A stretch of 64,000 nucleotides of DNA, taken from NCBI GenBank assembly GCA_021828475.1, contig JAJZIY010000003.1:62001-126000 (forward strand), written 5' to 3'. Below the pieces are notes generated by a model that worked only from the letters and a program-made list of their open reading frames with translations, did no database searches and was not told the origin of the DNA. Below, piece after piece: positions 17,140 through 26,595 of this stretch. The DNA is from Actinomycetes bacterium. Its GTDB lineage: Bacteria > Actinomycetota > Acidimicrobiia > Acidimicrobiales > Palsa-688. Positions within the stretch are counted from its first letter, which is position 1. The number at the start of each line of letters is the position of its first letter. The position numbers and the translations under genes were made by a program.

Positions 17140-18777
17140 TCAGGGGCGCCGGGCGGCGCGGTAGCGCGCGATCAGGGCATTGGTCGAGCTGTCGTGGCCC
17201 AGCTCCGGCGCCGCCTCCGAGGTCAGCTCGGGCACGATCCGCAGCGCCAGCGACTTGCCGAGCTCCACCCCCCACTGGTCGAAGCTGTTTATCCCCCAGA
17301 TGACCCCCTGTGTCAAGACCTTGTGCTCGTAGGTTGCCACCAGTTCGCCCAGGACACGAGGCGACAGCTCGGGCGCCAGGATGGTGTTGGTCGGCCGGTT
17401 GCCAGGGAAGGTGCGGTGCGGCACCAGGCGCTCGGGTATGCCTTCGGCGCTGGCCTGCTCGGGTGTCTTGCCGAAGGCCAGCGCCTCCGTCTGTGCGAAG
17501 AAGTTGGCCATGAGCAGGTCGTGGTGGTTGCCCACCCGGTGCGCTGGGCGCAGGAAGCCGATGAAGTCTGCGGGCACCAGGCGCGTCCCCTGGTGCAACA
17601 GCTGGTAGTAGGCGTGCTGGCCGTTGGTCCCAGGAGTGCCCCAGACCACCGGGCCCGTCGCCATGTCGACGGGTTCACCGTCGAGGGTGACCCGCTTGCC
17701 GTTGCTCTCCATGTCGAGTTGCTGGAGATAGGCGGGGAACTTGGCCAGGTAATGGTCGTACGGCAGGACTGCCTGGGTCTCGGCCCCAAAGAAATCGTTG
17801 TACCAGACGCCGATGAGCCCCAACAGGGCGGGGATGTTGCGCTCGAGGGGCGCCTCCCTGAAATGCTCGTCGACGGCGCGCAATCCGGCCAGCATCTGGC
17901 GGAACAGCTCAGGCCCGACCGAGATCATGAGCGAGAGGCCTATGGCGGAGTCGAAGGAGTAACGGCCACCGACCCAGTCCCAGAACTCGAACATGTTGGC
18001 AGTGTCGATGCCGAAGGCCGCCACCTGCTTGGCGTTGGTGGACACGGCGACGAAGTGGTTGCGCACGGAGGCCGGGTCGCCCAGGCTCGACAACAACCAC
18101 TCACGGGCGGTCTTGGCATTGCCGATGGTCTCCAGCGTGGTGAACGTCTTGGACGACACGACGAAAAGCGTCTCTTCGGGGTCGGACCCGGCCGTTGCCT
18201 CCCAGATGTCGGAGCCGTCGACGTTGGAGACGAAACCGAGCGAGAGGGCGCGCTGCGAGTAGGGCAGCAACGCCTCGTACGCCATGGCTGGACCGAGGTC
18301 CGAACCGCCGATGCCGATGTTGACGACCCGCTTGATCGGCTTGCCGGTGAACCCGCGCCACTGGCCGCTGCGCACGGCGTCGGCGAACGAAGCCATGCGC
18401 TCGAGCACCTTGTGCACCTCGGGTACGACGTCGGCACCGCCCTCGTCGATGCGTGCCCCCTCCGGCGCCCGCAAGGCCACGTGCAGCACCGCCCGGTCCT
18501 CGGTGACGTTGATGTGCCGCCCCGAGAACATTTCCTCGGTGCGCTCGCGCAGCCCGGCGCGCTCGGCCGCTGCGACCAGCAACCGGACGGTCTCGCCTGT
18601 CAGGCGGTTCTTCGAGTAGTCGAGTACCAGGTCGGCGGCTTCGACCGTCATCGAAGCGGCGCGGCCGGGGTCCTCGGCGAACAGATCTCGCAGGTGCATG
18701 TCACGCACCTTGGCGAAGTGGTCGGCGAGGGCCTGCCACTCGGGCGTGCCCGACATGCGAACTGGGGTTGTCTGCAT
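17140..18777 (-). CDS. pgi: glucose-6-phosphate isomerase
   Basis: 545 residues, the normal length for the large bacterial/eukaryotic-type enzyme. It interconverts glucose 6-phosphate and fructose 6-phosphate in glycolysis and gluconeogenesis. Motifs seen: [25 protein letters not shown], the first family signature DWVGGRYS, a [15 protein letters not shown] stretch holding catalytic residues, and the second signature [17 protein letters not shown]. The start is ATG 18777. The HTH-TOBE gene follows after five bases. The enzyme links fructose 6-phosphate, the proposed end-product of the sugar island in this window, to hexose metabolism. Confidence 0.97.
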   Translation of the reverse strand: MQTTPVRMSGTPEWQALADHFAKVRDMHLRDLFAEDPGRAASMTVEAADLVLDYSKNRLTGETVRLLVAAAERAGLRERTEEMFSGRHINVTEDRAVLHVALRAPEGARIDEGGADVVPEVHKVLERMASFADAVRSGQWRGFTGKPIKRVVNIGIGGSDLGPAMAYEALLPYSQRALSLGFVSNVDGSDIWEATAGSDPEETLFVVSSKTFTTLETIGNAKTAREWLLSSLGDPASVRNHFVAVSTNAKQVAAFGIDTANMFEFWDWVGGRYSFDSAIGLSLMISVGPELFRQMLAGLRAVDEHFREAPLERNIPALLGLIGVWYNDFFGAETQAVLPYDHYLAKFPAYLQQLDMESNGKRVTLDGEPVDMATGPVVWGTPGTNGQHAYYQLLHQGTRLVPADFIGFLRPAHRVGNHHDLLMANFFAQTEALAFGKTPEQASAEGIPERLVPHRTFPGNRPTNTILAPELSPRVLGELVATYEHKVLTQGVIWGINSFDQWGVELGKSLALRIVPELTSEAAPELGHDSSTNALIARYRAARRP

Positions 18778-18867
18778 GCTGGCAGTCTGTCACTGCGAAG
18801 GCGGGGCCCCAAAACTGCCGTGCCCGCCCACGCTGGAGTGCCCAGGAGCGGCGGTATGGTCGTGGGC

Positions 18868-19566
18868 ATGCCCGCGCGACGACTTGTGCTCTTCGACATC
18901 GACGGGACCCTGCTGAGAGCCGGGCCCGTGGGGGGCGCCGTCTTCGACCGGGCCATCGAGAAGGTCCTGGGCGAGCCGCCGACCCGCCGGGTGACGATGG
19001 GAGGCAAGACGGACCCCCAGATCGTCCGCGAGTACCTCGCCCTGCTGCGCCAGGACGACCCCGCCCACCTGCCCGCCATCCTGCGCCACCTGGAGAGCGA
19101 GCTGGACGCCGCCCGGGCCGAGCTGGCTTCTGACGGCTGGCCCTGCCCAGGGGCCCACGAGCTGCTCGCCACCCTCGCCAAGGACGACCGGTTGCACCTG
19201 TCGGTGCTGACCGGCAACATCGCCCCCAACGCCGTCGTCAAGCTGTCGACGTTCGGCCTCGAGGAGCACCTCGACCTCGAGACCGGCGCCTACGGGAACG
19301 ACAACGAGGACCGCACGGCGTTGGTGCCCATCGCCCTGCGCCGCCTGGCCGAGCTCAGGGACGTCCACCTGCCCGCCGACCAGGTCTGGGTGGTGGGAGA
19401 CACTCCCCGCGACTACGAATGCGCCCGGGCTGGTGGTGCCCACTGCCTCCTGGTCGGTACGGGGCGGTTCGGCACCGAGGAGCTGTCCTCCCTGGGAGCG
19501 GACGCCGTCCGCCCGGATCTCTCGGCCACCGAAGAGGTTGTCGCCCTGCTCACGGCGGGCCTGTAG
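18868..19566 (+). CDS. HAD-family phosphatase
   Basis: About 232 residues from ATG 18868. The HAD motifs are present in order: LFDIDGT with nucleophile Asp10 and acid/base Asp12, SVLTGNIA (motif II), and VVGDTPRDYECARAG (motif IV), with a helical cap between them. It probably dephosphorylates a small phosphorylated metabolite in the cytoplasm; the substrate is unknown. A TATGGT hexamer ends seven bases before this ATG, suggesting a leaderless message. An alternative in-frame ATG at 18856 would overlap that hexamer. It is divergent from pgi with a 90-bp gap. Confidence 0.85.
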   Translation: MPARRLVLFDIDGTLLRAGPVGGAVFDRAIEKVLGEPPTRRVTMGGKTDPQIVREYLALLRQDDPAHLPAILRHLESELDAARAELASDGWPCPGAHELLATLAKDDRLHLSVLTGNIAPNAVVKLSTFGLEEHLDLETGAYGNDNEDRTALVPIALRRLAELRDVHLPADQVWVVGDTPRDYECARAGGAHCLLVGTGRFGTEELSSLGADAVRPDLSATEEVVALLTAGL

Positions 19567-19636
19567 TAACCGGGCACCCTCGTGCAGGTCCCGGCCCCCG
19601 GCGCCGGCAGCGCCCGGTTTGTATCTTTGAGGGATT

Positions 19637-20917
19637 ATGGCGATGCCGCCCCGGTCGTTGAGGCGCCGCGGGGGATCCCAGCGGTGGCTCATCATCCCCT
19701 TCACCCTCACGATCGTCGTCGTGCTCATCGACGCCTCCATGCACGCCCGCTCGCCGAAGCTGGCCACGACGGCCAACACCCAGGCCTGGGTGGACAAGGT
19801 GCTGCCGGACATCGCTGCTTCGAGTGCCCAGGGCCGGGAGCTGGCGCAACTGACCGCAGGTAGAGCCTCCGGCAGTACCCAGCAGCTGAGCAACCAGCTC
19901 GGCTCAATCGAGGCAGCGGCGAGCAAGGCGTACGCAGCCGTGGCTGCCTCGGGCCCGACCCCCCAGGCAGCCGCTGCGGCCGGGTTGCTCGAGGCGAGCC
20001 TCTCCGCCCGCCAGGCAGCGGTAACGGCCGTCGCAGGAGCCGCCCACCAGGTACTGGCCGGCCACAGCGGGCCAGCCCTGTCGTCCATGGACAGCGCCGT
20101 GTCGGACATCCAGGTCGGTGACAGCGCCTACCTGCTCTTCGCCCGGCAGTCTTCCAAGCTCGCGGCCCCCTTGCCCACCTCGCAGTGGCTGAGCGCCGGC
20201 TCCTACGAGCCGAGGGCCCTGCGCTCCTTCGTCCAGCGCCTCGTCACCGGAGTCGACCGCGGTCCCGCCCAGGCCCTGACCATCGACGCTGTCTCGACCA
20301 ACCCGCCGCCGCTCAGCCTGCAGGGCAAAGTCGAGATCCTCTCTCCAGCCAGCAGTATCTCCGTGACTGTCGACGTCGCCGACCGGGGGCGTTCGGCGCT
20401 GAAGGGGGTCGTGGTGACGGCCAGCCTGGCCCCATCCGGCAACGGCGCCAGCCAGCAACTCTCCCAGAACGTCGACATCCAGCCAGGACGGGCGGTAGCA
20501 GTGACCCTCTCGGGCCTCACACCGGTGCTCTCCACGCCCGCGACCCTCACGGTGACCGCCACGGGTGCGGGCGGCACGCCCGCCACGGTGACCCGATCGG
20601 TACGGCTCGAAGTGCCGGGGCCCAACTACAGGGGGACGTCGTCCACGACGACAGCCCCGGGGGCCACCACGACGACGGCCCCGGGCGCCACCACCACGAC
20701 CGCCGCGCCAGGGGTGACGACCACGGGGAGCGCCGCTGCCATCACGACCACGACCCCGCCTGCACCCACGACCACAACAGCTCCGGCGCCAACGACCACG
20801 ACCGTGCCTGCAACCACGACCGTGCCTGCAACCACCACGGCACCCGCAGCGGCCTCGACCACGCCACCCGCCACCACCAGCACCACAAAGGTGCCCGGCC
20901 GGACTTCGACGACCTGA
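19637..20917 (+). CDS. membrane-anchored protein with Thr/Pro-rich tail
   Basis: 426 residues. A basic N-terminus and one hydrophobic segment (about 17-33) form an uncleaved signal anchor. Residues 45-180 are Ala/Ser/Gln-rich and helical. Residues 215-335 look like one beta-sandwich domain (VEILSPASSISVTVDVADRG and similar). The last 90 residues are an Ala/Pro/Thr repeat rich in TTTT runs, likely an extended, possibly glycosylated, wall-spanning segment. I do not recognise a named family. A TATCTT hexamer nine bases before the ATG suggests a very short leader. The patatin-like gene starts 11 bp downstream, so the two are probably co-expressed. Confidence 0.75.
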   Translation: MAMPPRSLRRRGGSQRWLIIPFTLTIVVVLIDASMHARSPKLATTANTQAWVDKVLPDIAASSAQGRELAQLTAGRASGSTQQLSNQLGSIEAAASKAYAAVAASGPTPQAAAAAGLLEASLSARQAAVTAVAGAAHQVLAGHSGPALSSMDSAVSDIQVGDSAYLLFARQSSKLAAPLPTSQWLSAGSYEPRALRSFVQRLVTGVDRGPAQALTIDAVSTNPPPLSLQGKVEILSPASSISVTVDVADRGRSALKGVVVTASLAPSGNGASQQLSQNVDIQPGRAVAVTLSGLTPVLSTPATLTVTATGAGGTPATVTRSVRLEVPGPNYRGTSSTTTAPGATTTTAPGATTTTAAPGVTTTGSAAAITTTTPPAPTTTTAPAPTTTTVPATTTVPATTTAPAAASTTPPATTSTTKVPGRTSTT

Positions 20918-20928
20918 GGCAGGGACTG

Positions 20929-21786
20929 GTGGGCGGGGGGACCACGGCCTGGGTGCTGAGGGGCGGGGCAGCGTTCGGCGCCGCCCAGGTGGGCATGGCC
21001 AGGGCCCTGCTGGAGGCTGGCCACTTCCCCGACATGCTCTACGGCACCTCGGCCGGAGCCCTCAACGCTGCCGCCCTTGCCGCCGACCCCTCCCTGCGGG
21101 GCGTCACCGCGCTCGAGGACCTCTGGAGGGCCGTCAGGCGCCAGGACGTGTTCCCTGTCCAGCCCTTGCAGCTCGCAGCGGGGCTGGTAGGGGCGGCGGA
21201 CCACCTGGTGAGCTCCACACGGTTGCGAAGGTGGCTGGCGCGCACGACACCGGTGCCCCGGCTGCAGGACGCGGCCGTGCCCCTGACCGTGGTCACCACC
21301 GACATCCAGAGCGGCGAGGAGATCCTGCTCTCGTCGGGGCCGACCGTCCCCGCACTGCTCGCTTCGGCGGCCATGCCGGGCATCTTCCCGCCTGTGAGCC
21401 TCGGCGGACGCCTGCTCATGGACGGGAGCATCGTCTCGGACACGCCGATCGGCCCTGCTGTGAGGGCGGGGGCCGAGGTCGTCTTCGTCCTGCCCTGCGT
21501 GCCCGAGGGGCGTTCCGCTCCTCCGCGTACCGCCCTGGACGCCGTGCTGCGCTCCACGGCCGTGACGCTCGCCCGCCACCATGAGCGCACGGTCGCGACC
21601 TGGGCCGGGCGCTGCAGGCTGCACGTGCTACCTGCGCCGGCTGTACCCGGCTCGTCCGCCTTCAGCTTCACCAGGACGGCGGAACTGGTCGAGGCCGCCC
21701 ACCGGCTCACAACCGAGTGGCTGGCGACGGGACCGCCGGTGGTCGCGCCCCCACCACCCCTGCCCCAGGGCAGCGCACGGCACTAA
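20929..21786 (+). CDS. patatin-like phospholipase/serine hydrolase
   Basis: 285 residues from GTG 20929, with AGGCAGGGA upstream. The patatin signatures are all present: an oxyanion-hole stretch WVLRGGAAFGAAQVG at the N-terminus, the nucleophile elbow GTSAGALN, and LMDGSIVSDTP supplying the catalytic Asp of the Ser-Asp dyad. It lacks a signal peptide, so it likely acts at the cytoplasmic membrane face on phospholipids or acyl esters. It is 11 bp behind the Thr/Pro-rich membrane protein and ahead of another Thr-rich anchored protein, suggesting an envelope-related role. The exact substrate is unknown. Confidence 0.9.
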   Translation: MGGGTTAWVLRGGAAFGAAQVGMARALLEAGHFPDMLYGTSAGALNAAALAADPSLRGVTALEDLWRAVRRQDVFPVQPLQLAAGLVGAADHLVSSTRLRRWLARTTPVPRLQDAAVPLTVVTTDIQSGEEILLSSGPTVPALLASAAMPGIFPPVSLGGRLLMDGSIVSDTPIGPAVRAGAEVVFVLPCVPEGRSAPPRTALDAVLRSTAVTLARHHERTVATWAGRCRLHVLPAPAVPGSSAFSFTRTAELVEAAHRLTTEWLATGPPVVAPPPPLPQGSARH

Positions 21787-21833
21787 GTTTGGGCCACCCC
21801 CACCAGCGAACGTGGAGACTGACAGGATGAGCC

Positions 21834-22901
21834 ATGGCTCATGATGCCGGGCAAGGCGATCACTCCGAGGGCCCGGCCGGGGACGACGAGAGCGCCGGCG
21901 ACCCCTACACCCAAGCCGCCGGGGGCTACGAGGGCGCCCCTGGGCAAGGCGAGCCCTACGACCCGGCCACCGGCTACCCCGGCGAGGCGTACCCGGAGGA
22001 CGCGTACCCGGAGGACGCGTACCCGGACGCAACCTACGCCGGGCAGGCCTACGAGGGCGGCGCCTACGACCCGACCGGCGCCTACCCCGTTACGGGTTAC
22101 GAGATCGGCGCTGGCGGCTACCCGGCCGGTTACGGCCCGGGAGAGGCCTACCGCCAGCAGGCGTACGAGGCCTACCAGGACGACTACGAGGCACCCGAGG
22201 GCAACGGCTGGCAGGAGGGCCCCGAGTACGGCTACCCGAGCTATGAGCCTTTGCCCGAGACCCGGCGCACAGGCAACGGGCCCTGGCCCGAACTGGTGAT
22301 GGTCACGGCGGTGGCCGTGGTGATCGCCGCCGTGGCGTTGGCAGTGACCACGGCCAACCGGGACCGGTCCCTCACCTCGTCACCACCAGCCACGACCGGC
22401 CACCCCCTGCCCACCTCGACCACCTCGCGGCCGACGACGACCACGACCGCGCCAGCGGCCACCTCGACGACCAGGCCCCCGGCGACGACCGCACCCCCGG
22501 CCAGTGCCCACGCCGTCAACCTCACGGCCGGCAACAGCGTCAAGGCTGCCCTGGTCAAGTCGTGGCTGGCCAGCGATCCAGGCGGCGTGGGGCTGGTTGC
22601 CAAGGACGTGGCCGGCACCGCCAAGGGCCAGGTCTACTACGCATCCCAGCCCCGCCTAGGCACCTACTGGGCTCTCGCCGCCTTCAAGCCGGCGCAGCGC
22701 GTCACCCAGGAGTCGGCCACGGCGGCTGGGCAGGCGGCGCTGTCACAGTTCCAGGACAACGTCTATGTGTTCTCCTCGCACGACAGTTCGACCTGGACCG
22801 TGCTCGGCGTGGTGAGCACCGGCGCCTGCCCGGGCGACTGGGTCCCGAGGACCGTACTGGCCGTGTGGGGGCTGTGCGGTTTGCACCCCTCGGCCACCTG
22901 A
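21834..22901 (+). CDS. single-pass membrane protein with Tyr/Pro-rich N-terminal repeats
   Basis: 355 residues. Residues 1-140 are acidic and rich in Tyr, Pro, Gly and Glu with repeated AYPED and GGAYDP-type units, partly encoded by a 15-bp DNA repeat. One membrane helix follows (about 153-174), then a Thr/Pro-rich spacer and a folded extracytoplasmic domain of about 125 residues (ALVKSWLASDPGGVGLVAKD, YYASQPRLGTYWALAAF, a C-terminal region with two Cys). The topology is cytoplasmic low-complexity tail, helix, wall spacer, outer domain. I do not recognise a family. Tyr-rich tails of this type may interact or phase-separate, which is an inference. Confidence 0.75.
   Translation: MAHDAGQGDHSEGPAGDDESAGDPYTQAAGGYEGAPGQGEPYDPATGYPGEAYPEDAYPEDAYPDATYAGQAYEGGAYDPTGAYPVTGYEIGAGGYPAGYGPGEAYRQQAYEAYQDDYEAPEGNGWQEGPEYGYPSYEPLPETRRTGNGPWPELVMVTAVAVVIAAVALAVTTANRDRSLTSSPPATTGHPLPTSTTSRPTTTTTAPAATSTTRPPATTAPPASAHAVNLTAGNSVKAALVKSWLASDPGGVGLVAKDVAGTAKGQVYYASQPRLGTYWALAAFKPAQRVTQESATAAGQAALSQFQDNVYVFSSHDSSTWTVLGVVSTGACPGDWVPRTVLAVWGLCGLHPSAT
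21987..22028 (+). repeat. 15-bp in-frame coding repeat
   Basis: The unit GCGTACCCGGAGGAC occurs at 21987-22001 and 22002-22016 with a 12-base partial third copy. It encodes the repeated AYPED pentapeptide of the Tyr/Pro-rich protein. Confidence 0.85.
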
Positions 22902-22953
22902 CACCCCCGGACGGCCCGCCCAATACGGTCCCACTGCCGCATGCAGCCGGGCT

Positions 22954-22975
22954 TTGGTCCTTGTATCGGGACCAA
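22954..22975 (+). terminator. weak hairpin after membrane protein gene
   Basis: A 7-bp stem (TTGGTCC at 22954-22960 paired with 22969-22975) closes an 8-nt loop, about 50 bp after the stop. No T-tract follows, so terminator function is uncertain. Confidence 0.35.
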
Positions 22976-23087
22976 TGGCCCTAGCGGGGGCCCTCAATGG
23001 CGAGGCTCGATTGCCCGACATACACGCGAGGTGACGAAGAGCGCAAGGAGGGACGCCTGCTGCTTACAGACGAAGAAACCGACCACC

Positions 23088-23111
23088 GGCACCGCCCTCC
23101 GGGGCGGTGCC
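23088..23111 (+). promoter_or_regulatory. strong hairpin in front of GGDEF-EAL gene
   Basis: A perfect 10-bp stem (GGCACCGCCC at 23088-23097 paired with 23102-23111) has a 4-nt loop. An in-frame GTG at 23107 lies inside the right arm, arguing that translation starts further down. It may be an attenuator or terminator. I looked for, and did not see, a c-di-GMP riboswitch core around it. Confidence 0.4.
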
Positions 23112-23295
23112 CAACTCCCTGACAGTGCCGGCGGCGAGCGGGCAACCCGACCAGTGGGCTCGGGCGCCACCGGGGGTGCCCGTGCAGGTGGGCAGGGTTC
23201 AGCCACCGGGGTCGAGGTCGAGCCGACCGGATTGTGGAGATGAGCGCAGGCAAAGGGGCTGGCGGAGCTGGCCCGGGGAGGGGCTGGTTCGTGCA

Positions 23296-26200
23296 ATGTG
23301 CCCGGTAGCAGGGCAACTCGGGGCAGGGCGGTGGAGCCCCCACAGGGTGGACGGCAACCGGGACGTGCCCCGCCCGGACCTGGCCACCTGGTTGAGCGGC
23401 CTGAGCGGCCTGGCCCTGCAGTGCGCGCCGGAGGCGGAGATGGCGCAGGCAGCCGTGGCAGCGGTCGCCGCCGCTCTCGGCGCCGACATGGCTCACTACT
23501 GCGAGCTGAGCCCGGCCGGCACGGGCTTCGTGCTCCAGGCGACGACCGGTTGGCACGAAGGCGCTGTGGACCGGGCCGGCACGGTGGGCGCCCAGTGCGC
23601 GTCCTTCTGCCGCTTCGTGCTCGACGAGGCGCGGCCCGTGACAGTTGCCGATTTCTCCGACACCGGGCGCTTCGGCTCCTCCGGCGACACGGCCGAACTG
23701 TGCGCCGTGAGCGGCCTGGGCACCGTCGTGCATGCTGCGAACGGAGAGGCCCTCGGGGCCCTGGCGGCAATGTGGCGTTCGCCCAGGCAGTTCACCGTCC
23801 ACGAAGGCGACGTCCTGCAGACGATCGCAAACGTGCTCTCCGTCGGGATCCTGCGCCGGCGCAGCGAGAGCCGCTTCAAGGCCGTGGTGCAGAACTCGAG
23901 CGACTTCGTCGCCGTCGTGGACGCCAGGGGGCGCTTCGTCTACTGCAACCCGGCCCTGGCGCGCCTGTTCGGTCTCGACGAGAACGACGTGAGGGGTGTG
24001 AGCACGGAGCGCTTCGTGCACCCCGAGGACCTGGCGGCGACGGCAGAGGCGTTCAGGCGGGACGCGTCCCGGCCCGGCTGCGGGCCACCGGCTGTGAGCC
24101 GTTTCCGCACCGCCTCGGGCGAGTGGCGGCACCTGGAGGTGGTGGCCACCAACTGCCTCGACGACCCGGCCGTTCGCGGCATCGTGCTCAACGGTCGCGA
24201 TGTGACCGAGACAACCCGGCTGACCCGGGTACTGCGGACCCTCAGTGCCGGCAACCATGCCCTGGTCAACGCCAACGACGAGGCCTCGTTGCTCGCAGAC
24301 GTGTGCCGGGCGATAGTGGAGATGGGCGGCTTCCCCCTGGCCTGGGTGGGCTATGCCATCGACGACGCCGGCTGCAGCGTACGCCCGGTGGCATCGGCTG
24401 GGCGCGTGGCCTACCTGGAGGGCCTCGAGATCAGTTGGGCGGACCGTCCAGAGGGAAGGGGCCCGGTCGGGACAGTTGTGCGTGAAGGGGGGGCGCGGGT
24501 GATCGCCGACCTGACAGCCGACAGGCCCTTCGCCATCTGGCGCAACACCGCCCTCCGCCATGGCCTGCGATCGGCGTGCTCGCTCGCACTTCCGCTCGAA
24601 GGCAAGGTGATAGGTGCGCTGACCATCTACGCCGGCGAGCCGGGCGCCTTCGGGCCCGAGGAGGTGTCCCTCCTGGAGGAACTGACCAAAGACCTGTCCT
24701 ACGGCATCGGCCGCCTGCGCGATGCCCTGTCGCTGAAGGCCAGCGAGCAGCGTTTCCGGGACCTGGCGGCGTCGGCGCCCATCGGGATCATGGAGACGGC
24801 GGCTTCGGGCGCAGCCGAGTACGTCAACGCCCGTATGACCGAGATAACCGGCTACAGCGCCACCGAGCTCGTAGACCGGCACTGGCTCGACCGCGTCCAC
24901 CCCGACGACCATGCCAGCGTCCTGGCCATAGGCGAAACCCTGAGGGCGGGCAAGGTGGCGGTGGAGCAGTTCCGCCTCGTGCTCGAGTCCGGGCCTTCCC
25001 GTTACGTGCGGGTATCCGTGGCAGCCAAGGGCGGCGACGCCGACAACGGCTACGTTGTCACCGTCGAAGACGTCGACGACGAGGTGCTCGCCCGGCAGGC
25101 ACTCGCACATCAGGCGTTCCACGACCAACTCACCGGCCTGGCCAACCGGGCCGGGTTCCTCGAGCACCTGCAGAGCGCGCTGGCCCACAACCGGCGCAGC
25201 GGGGGGGCCGTGGCCGTCCTCATGCTCGACCTCGACCGCTTCAAGGTGGTCAACGACAGCCTCGGGCACGCGGCCGGCGACGAAGTGCTGGTGCAACTGG
25301 CTTCACGCTTCTCCCAGGCCGTGCGAGAAGGCGACGTCGTGGCACGCTTCAGCGGGGACGAGTTCATGTTCATCCTGCGGGGAGGACGCCGGCCGACCGA
25401 CGCCACCAGGATGGCCAAGCGCCTGCTGGCGCTCCTGGAGACTCCCGTGAGAGCGGGCGGGCACGAGCTGAGGGTCACCGCCAGCGTGGGGATCGTCCTT
25501 ACCCGCCGCCACGCCGATGCGACCGCCGTCCTGCGTGACGCCGACACGGCCATGTACCGGGCCAAGGCGGCCGGCCGCAACGGCTGGTCCGTCTTCGACG
25601 ACACCCTCCACGAGGAGTCGCTACGACGCTTGGCGCTGGAAGCTGACCTGCACCGCGCCGTCGACGGGCACGAGCTGGAGCTGCACTTCCAACCCCTGGT
25701 CGAGCCGGTGAGCGGCCGGCCGCTCTCCGCCGAGGCGCTGGTTCGCTGGCGCAGCCCGGAGCGCGGCCTGGTCGGGCCCGCAGAGTTCATCCCACTGGCG
25801 GAGGAAACCGGGCTCATCGTGCCCATAGGCCGCTGGGTGCTGGAGGAGGCGATCGCCCAGTTGGCCCGCTGGGACCGTGACGCGGGCGGCCCGCAGCTGG
25901 ACGAGCTGGCCGTCAACCTGTCCGCGCGCCAACTGGACGACCCGGCCACCCCGGCCATCATCGAGAGGCTCCTGGCGCGCCATGGGCTCGCTCCCCGTCG
26001 CCTGTGTGCCGAGGTGACCGAGTCCGCGCTCATGTCCGAGAGCACCTCGACCCGCCGCAGCCTGGAGGCGTTCCGCAGGCTCGGGGTGCGCGTCGCCATC
26101 GACGACTTCGGGACCGGTTACTCCTCGCTCGCCTACCTGCACGCCATGCCCGTGACGACGGTCAAGGTGGACAGGTCGTTCATCGAGCGGCTCGGCACCC

Positions 26201-26460
26201 ACGAGGACTCGCTGCCCGTCGTCAAGGCGATAATCGAGATGGGTCACGCCATGGGCCTGAGCGTGGTTGCCGAGGGCGTGAGCAGCGGACGCCTCCAGGC
26301 GATCGTCGCCGGCCTGGGCTGTGAGAGCGCCCAGGGCTTCCACTGGGCCAGGCCCCTACCAGCGGAAGAGCTCACCGCCTGGTGGGACCAGGCGATGGCG
26401 GCCTCGGCTGCCCCGTGCGCCGCTGCCGGTCGACCGCATACCGGTGTCAGGGGCTCCTGA
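23296..26460 (+). CDS. GAF-PAS-GAF-PAS-GGDEF-EAL cyclic-di-GMP signalling protein
   Basis: About 1,054 residues from ATG 23296, preceded by GGGGAGGGG. A GTG at 23107 would add 63 Arg/Pro/Gly-rich residues and lies in a hairpin, so I disfavour it. Domains in order: GAF (about 25-185), PAS (190-310), GAF (320-470), PAS (485-600), GGDEF (608-765), EAL (780-1020). The GGDEF site reads SGDEF (residues 686-690), and REGD five residues before it is an intact inhibitory I-site. The EAL domain keeps EALVRW, NLSARQL, DDFGTGYSS and VKVDRSF, so phosphodiesterase activity is likely. It would make and break c-di-GMP in response to ligands bound by the sensor domains. No membrane segment is seen. Confidence 0.9.
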   Translation: MCPVAGQLGAGRWSPHRVDGNRDVPRPDLATWLSGLSGLALQCAPEAEMAQAAVAAVAAALGADMAHYCELSPAGTGFVLQATTGWHEGAVDRAGTVGAQCASFCRFVLDEARPVTVADFSDTGRFGSSGDTAELCAVSGLGTVVHAANGEALGALAAMWRSPRQFTVHEGDVLQTIANVLSVGILRRRSESRFKAVVQNSSDFVAVVDARGRFVYCNPALARLFGLDENDVRGVSTERFVHPEDLAATAEAFRRDASRPGCGPPAVSRFRTASGEWRHLEVVATNCLDDPAVRGIVLNGRDVTETTRLTRVLRTLSAGNHALVNANDEASLLADVCRAIVEMGGFPLAWVGYAIDDAGCSVRPVASAGRVAYLEGLEISWADRPEGRGPVGTVVREGGARVIADLTADRPFAIWRNTALRHGLRSACSLALPLEGKVIGALTIYAGEPGAFGPEEVSLLEELTKDLSYGIGRLRDALSLKASEQRFRDLAASAPIGIMETAASGAAEYVNARMTEITGYSATELVDRHWLDRVHPDDHASVLAIGETLRAGKVAVEQFRLVLESGPSRYVRVSVAAKGGDADNGYVVTVEDVDDEVLARQALAHQAFHDQLTGLANRAGFLEHLQSALAHNRRSGGAVAVLMLDLDRFKVVNDSLGHAAGDEVLVQLASRFSQAVREGDVVARFSGDEFMFILRGGRRPTDATRMAKRLLALLETPVRAGGHELRVTASVGIVLTRRHADATAVLRDADTAMYRAKAAGRNGWSVFDDTLHEESLRRLALEADLHRAVDGHELELHFQPLVEPVSGRPLSAEALVRWRSPERGLVGPAEFIPLAEETGLIVPIGRWVLEEAIAQLARWDRDAGGPQLDELAVNLSARQLDDPATPAIIERLLARHGLAPRRLCAEVTESALMSESTSTRRSLEAFRRLGVRVAIDDFGTGYSSLAYLHAMPVTTVKVDRSFIERLGTHEDSLPVVKAIIEMGHAMGLSVVAEGVSSGRLQAIVAGLGCESAQGFHWARPLPAEELTAWWDQAMAASAAPCAAAGRPHTGVRGS

Positions 26461-26595
26461 GCGGTCTCTACCAGGTCTCGGGACCCCCGGCCTGCGGCTC
26501 CATCTGTTCTCCACGCGGCCTCCACCCGGACACCAGCCCGCTGCGATCATCTTGGTCCGTGGTGCCAAAAGGGCTCCGGGAAAGGTGGGAGTACG

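Noticed and set aside
22976-23106. Possible c-di-GMP riboswitch upstream of the GGDEF-EAL gene
   Set aside because: I compared the region with the GEMM-I conserved core from memory and did not find it. Only a simple hairpin at 23088-23111 is supported. A covariance-model search would decide.
22981-25296. Long minus-strand open frame of about 770 codons opposite the c-di-GMP gene
   Set aside because: It has no recognisable domain and is His/Gly/Val-biased, as expected for the antisense of a high-GC gene. The plus strand encodes complete GAF, PAS, GGDEF and EAL domains.
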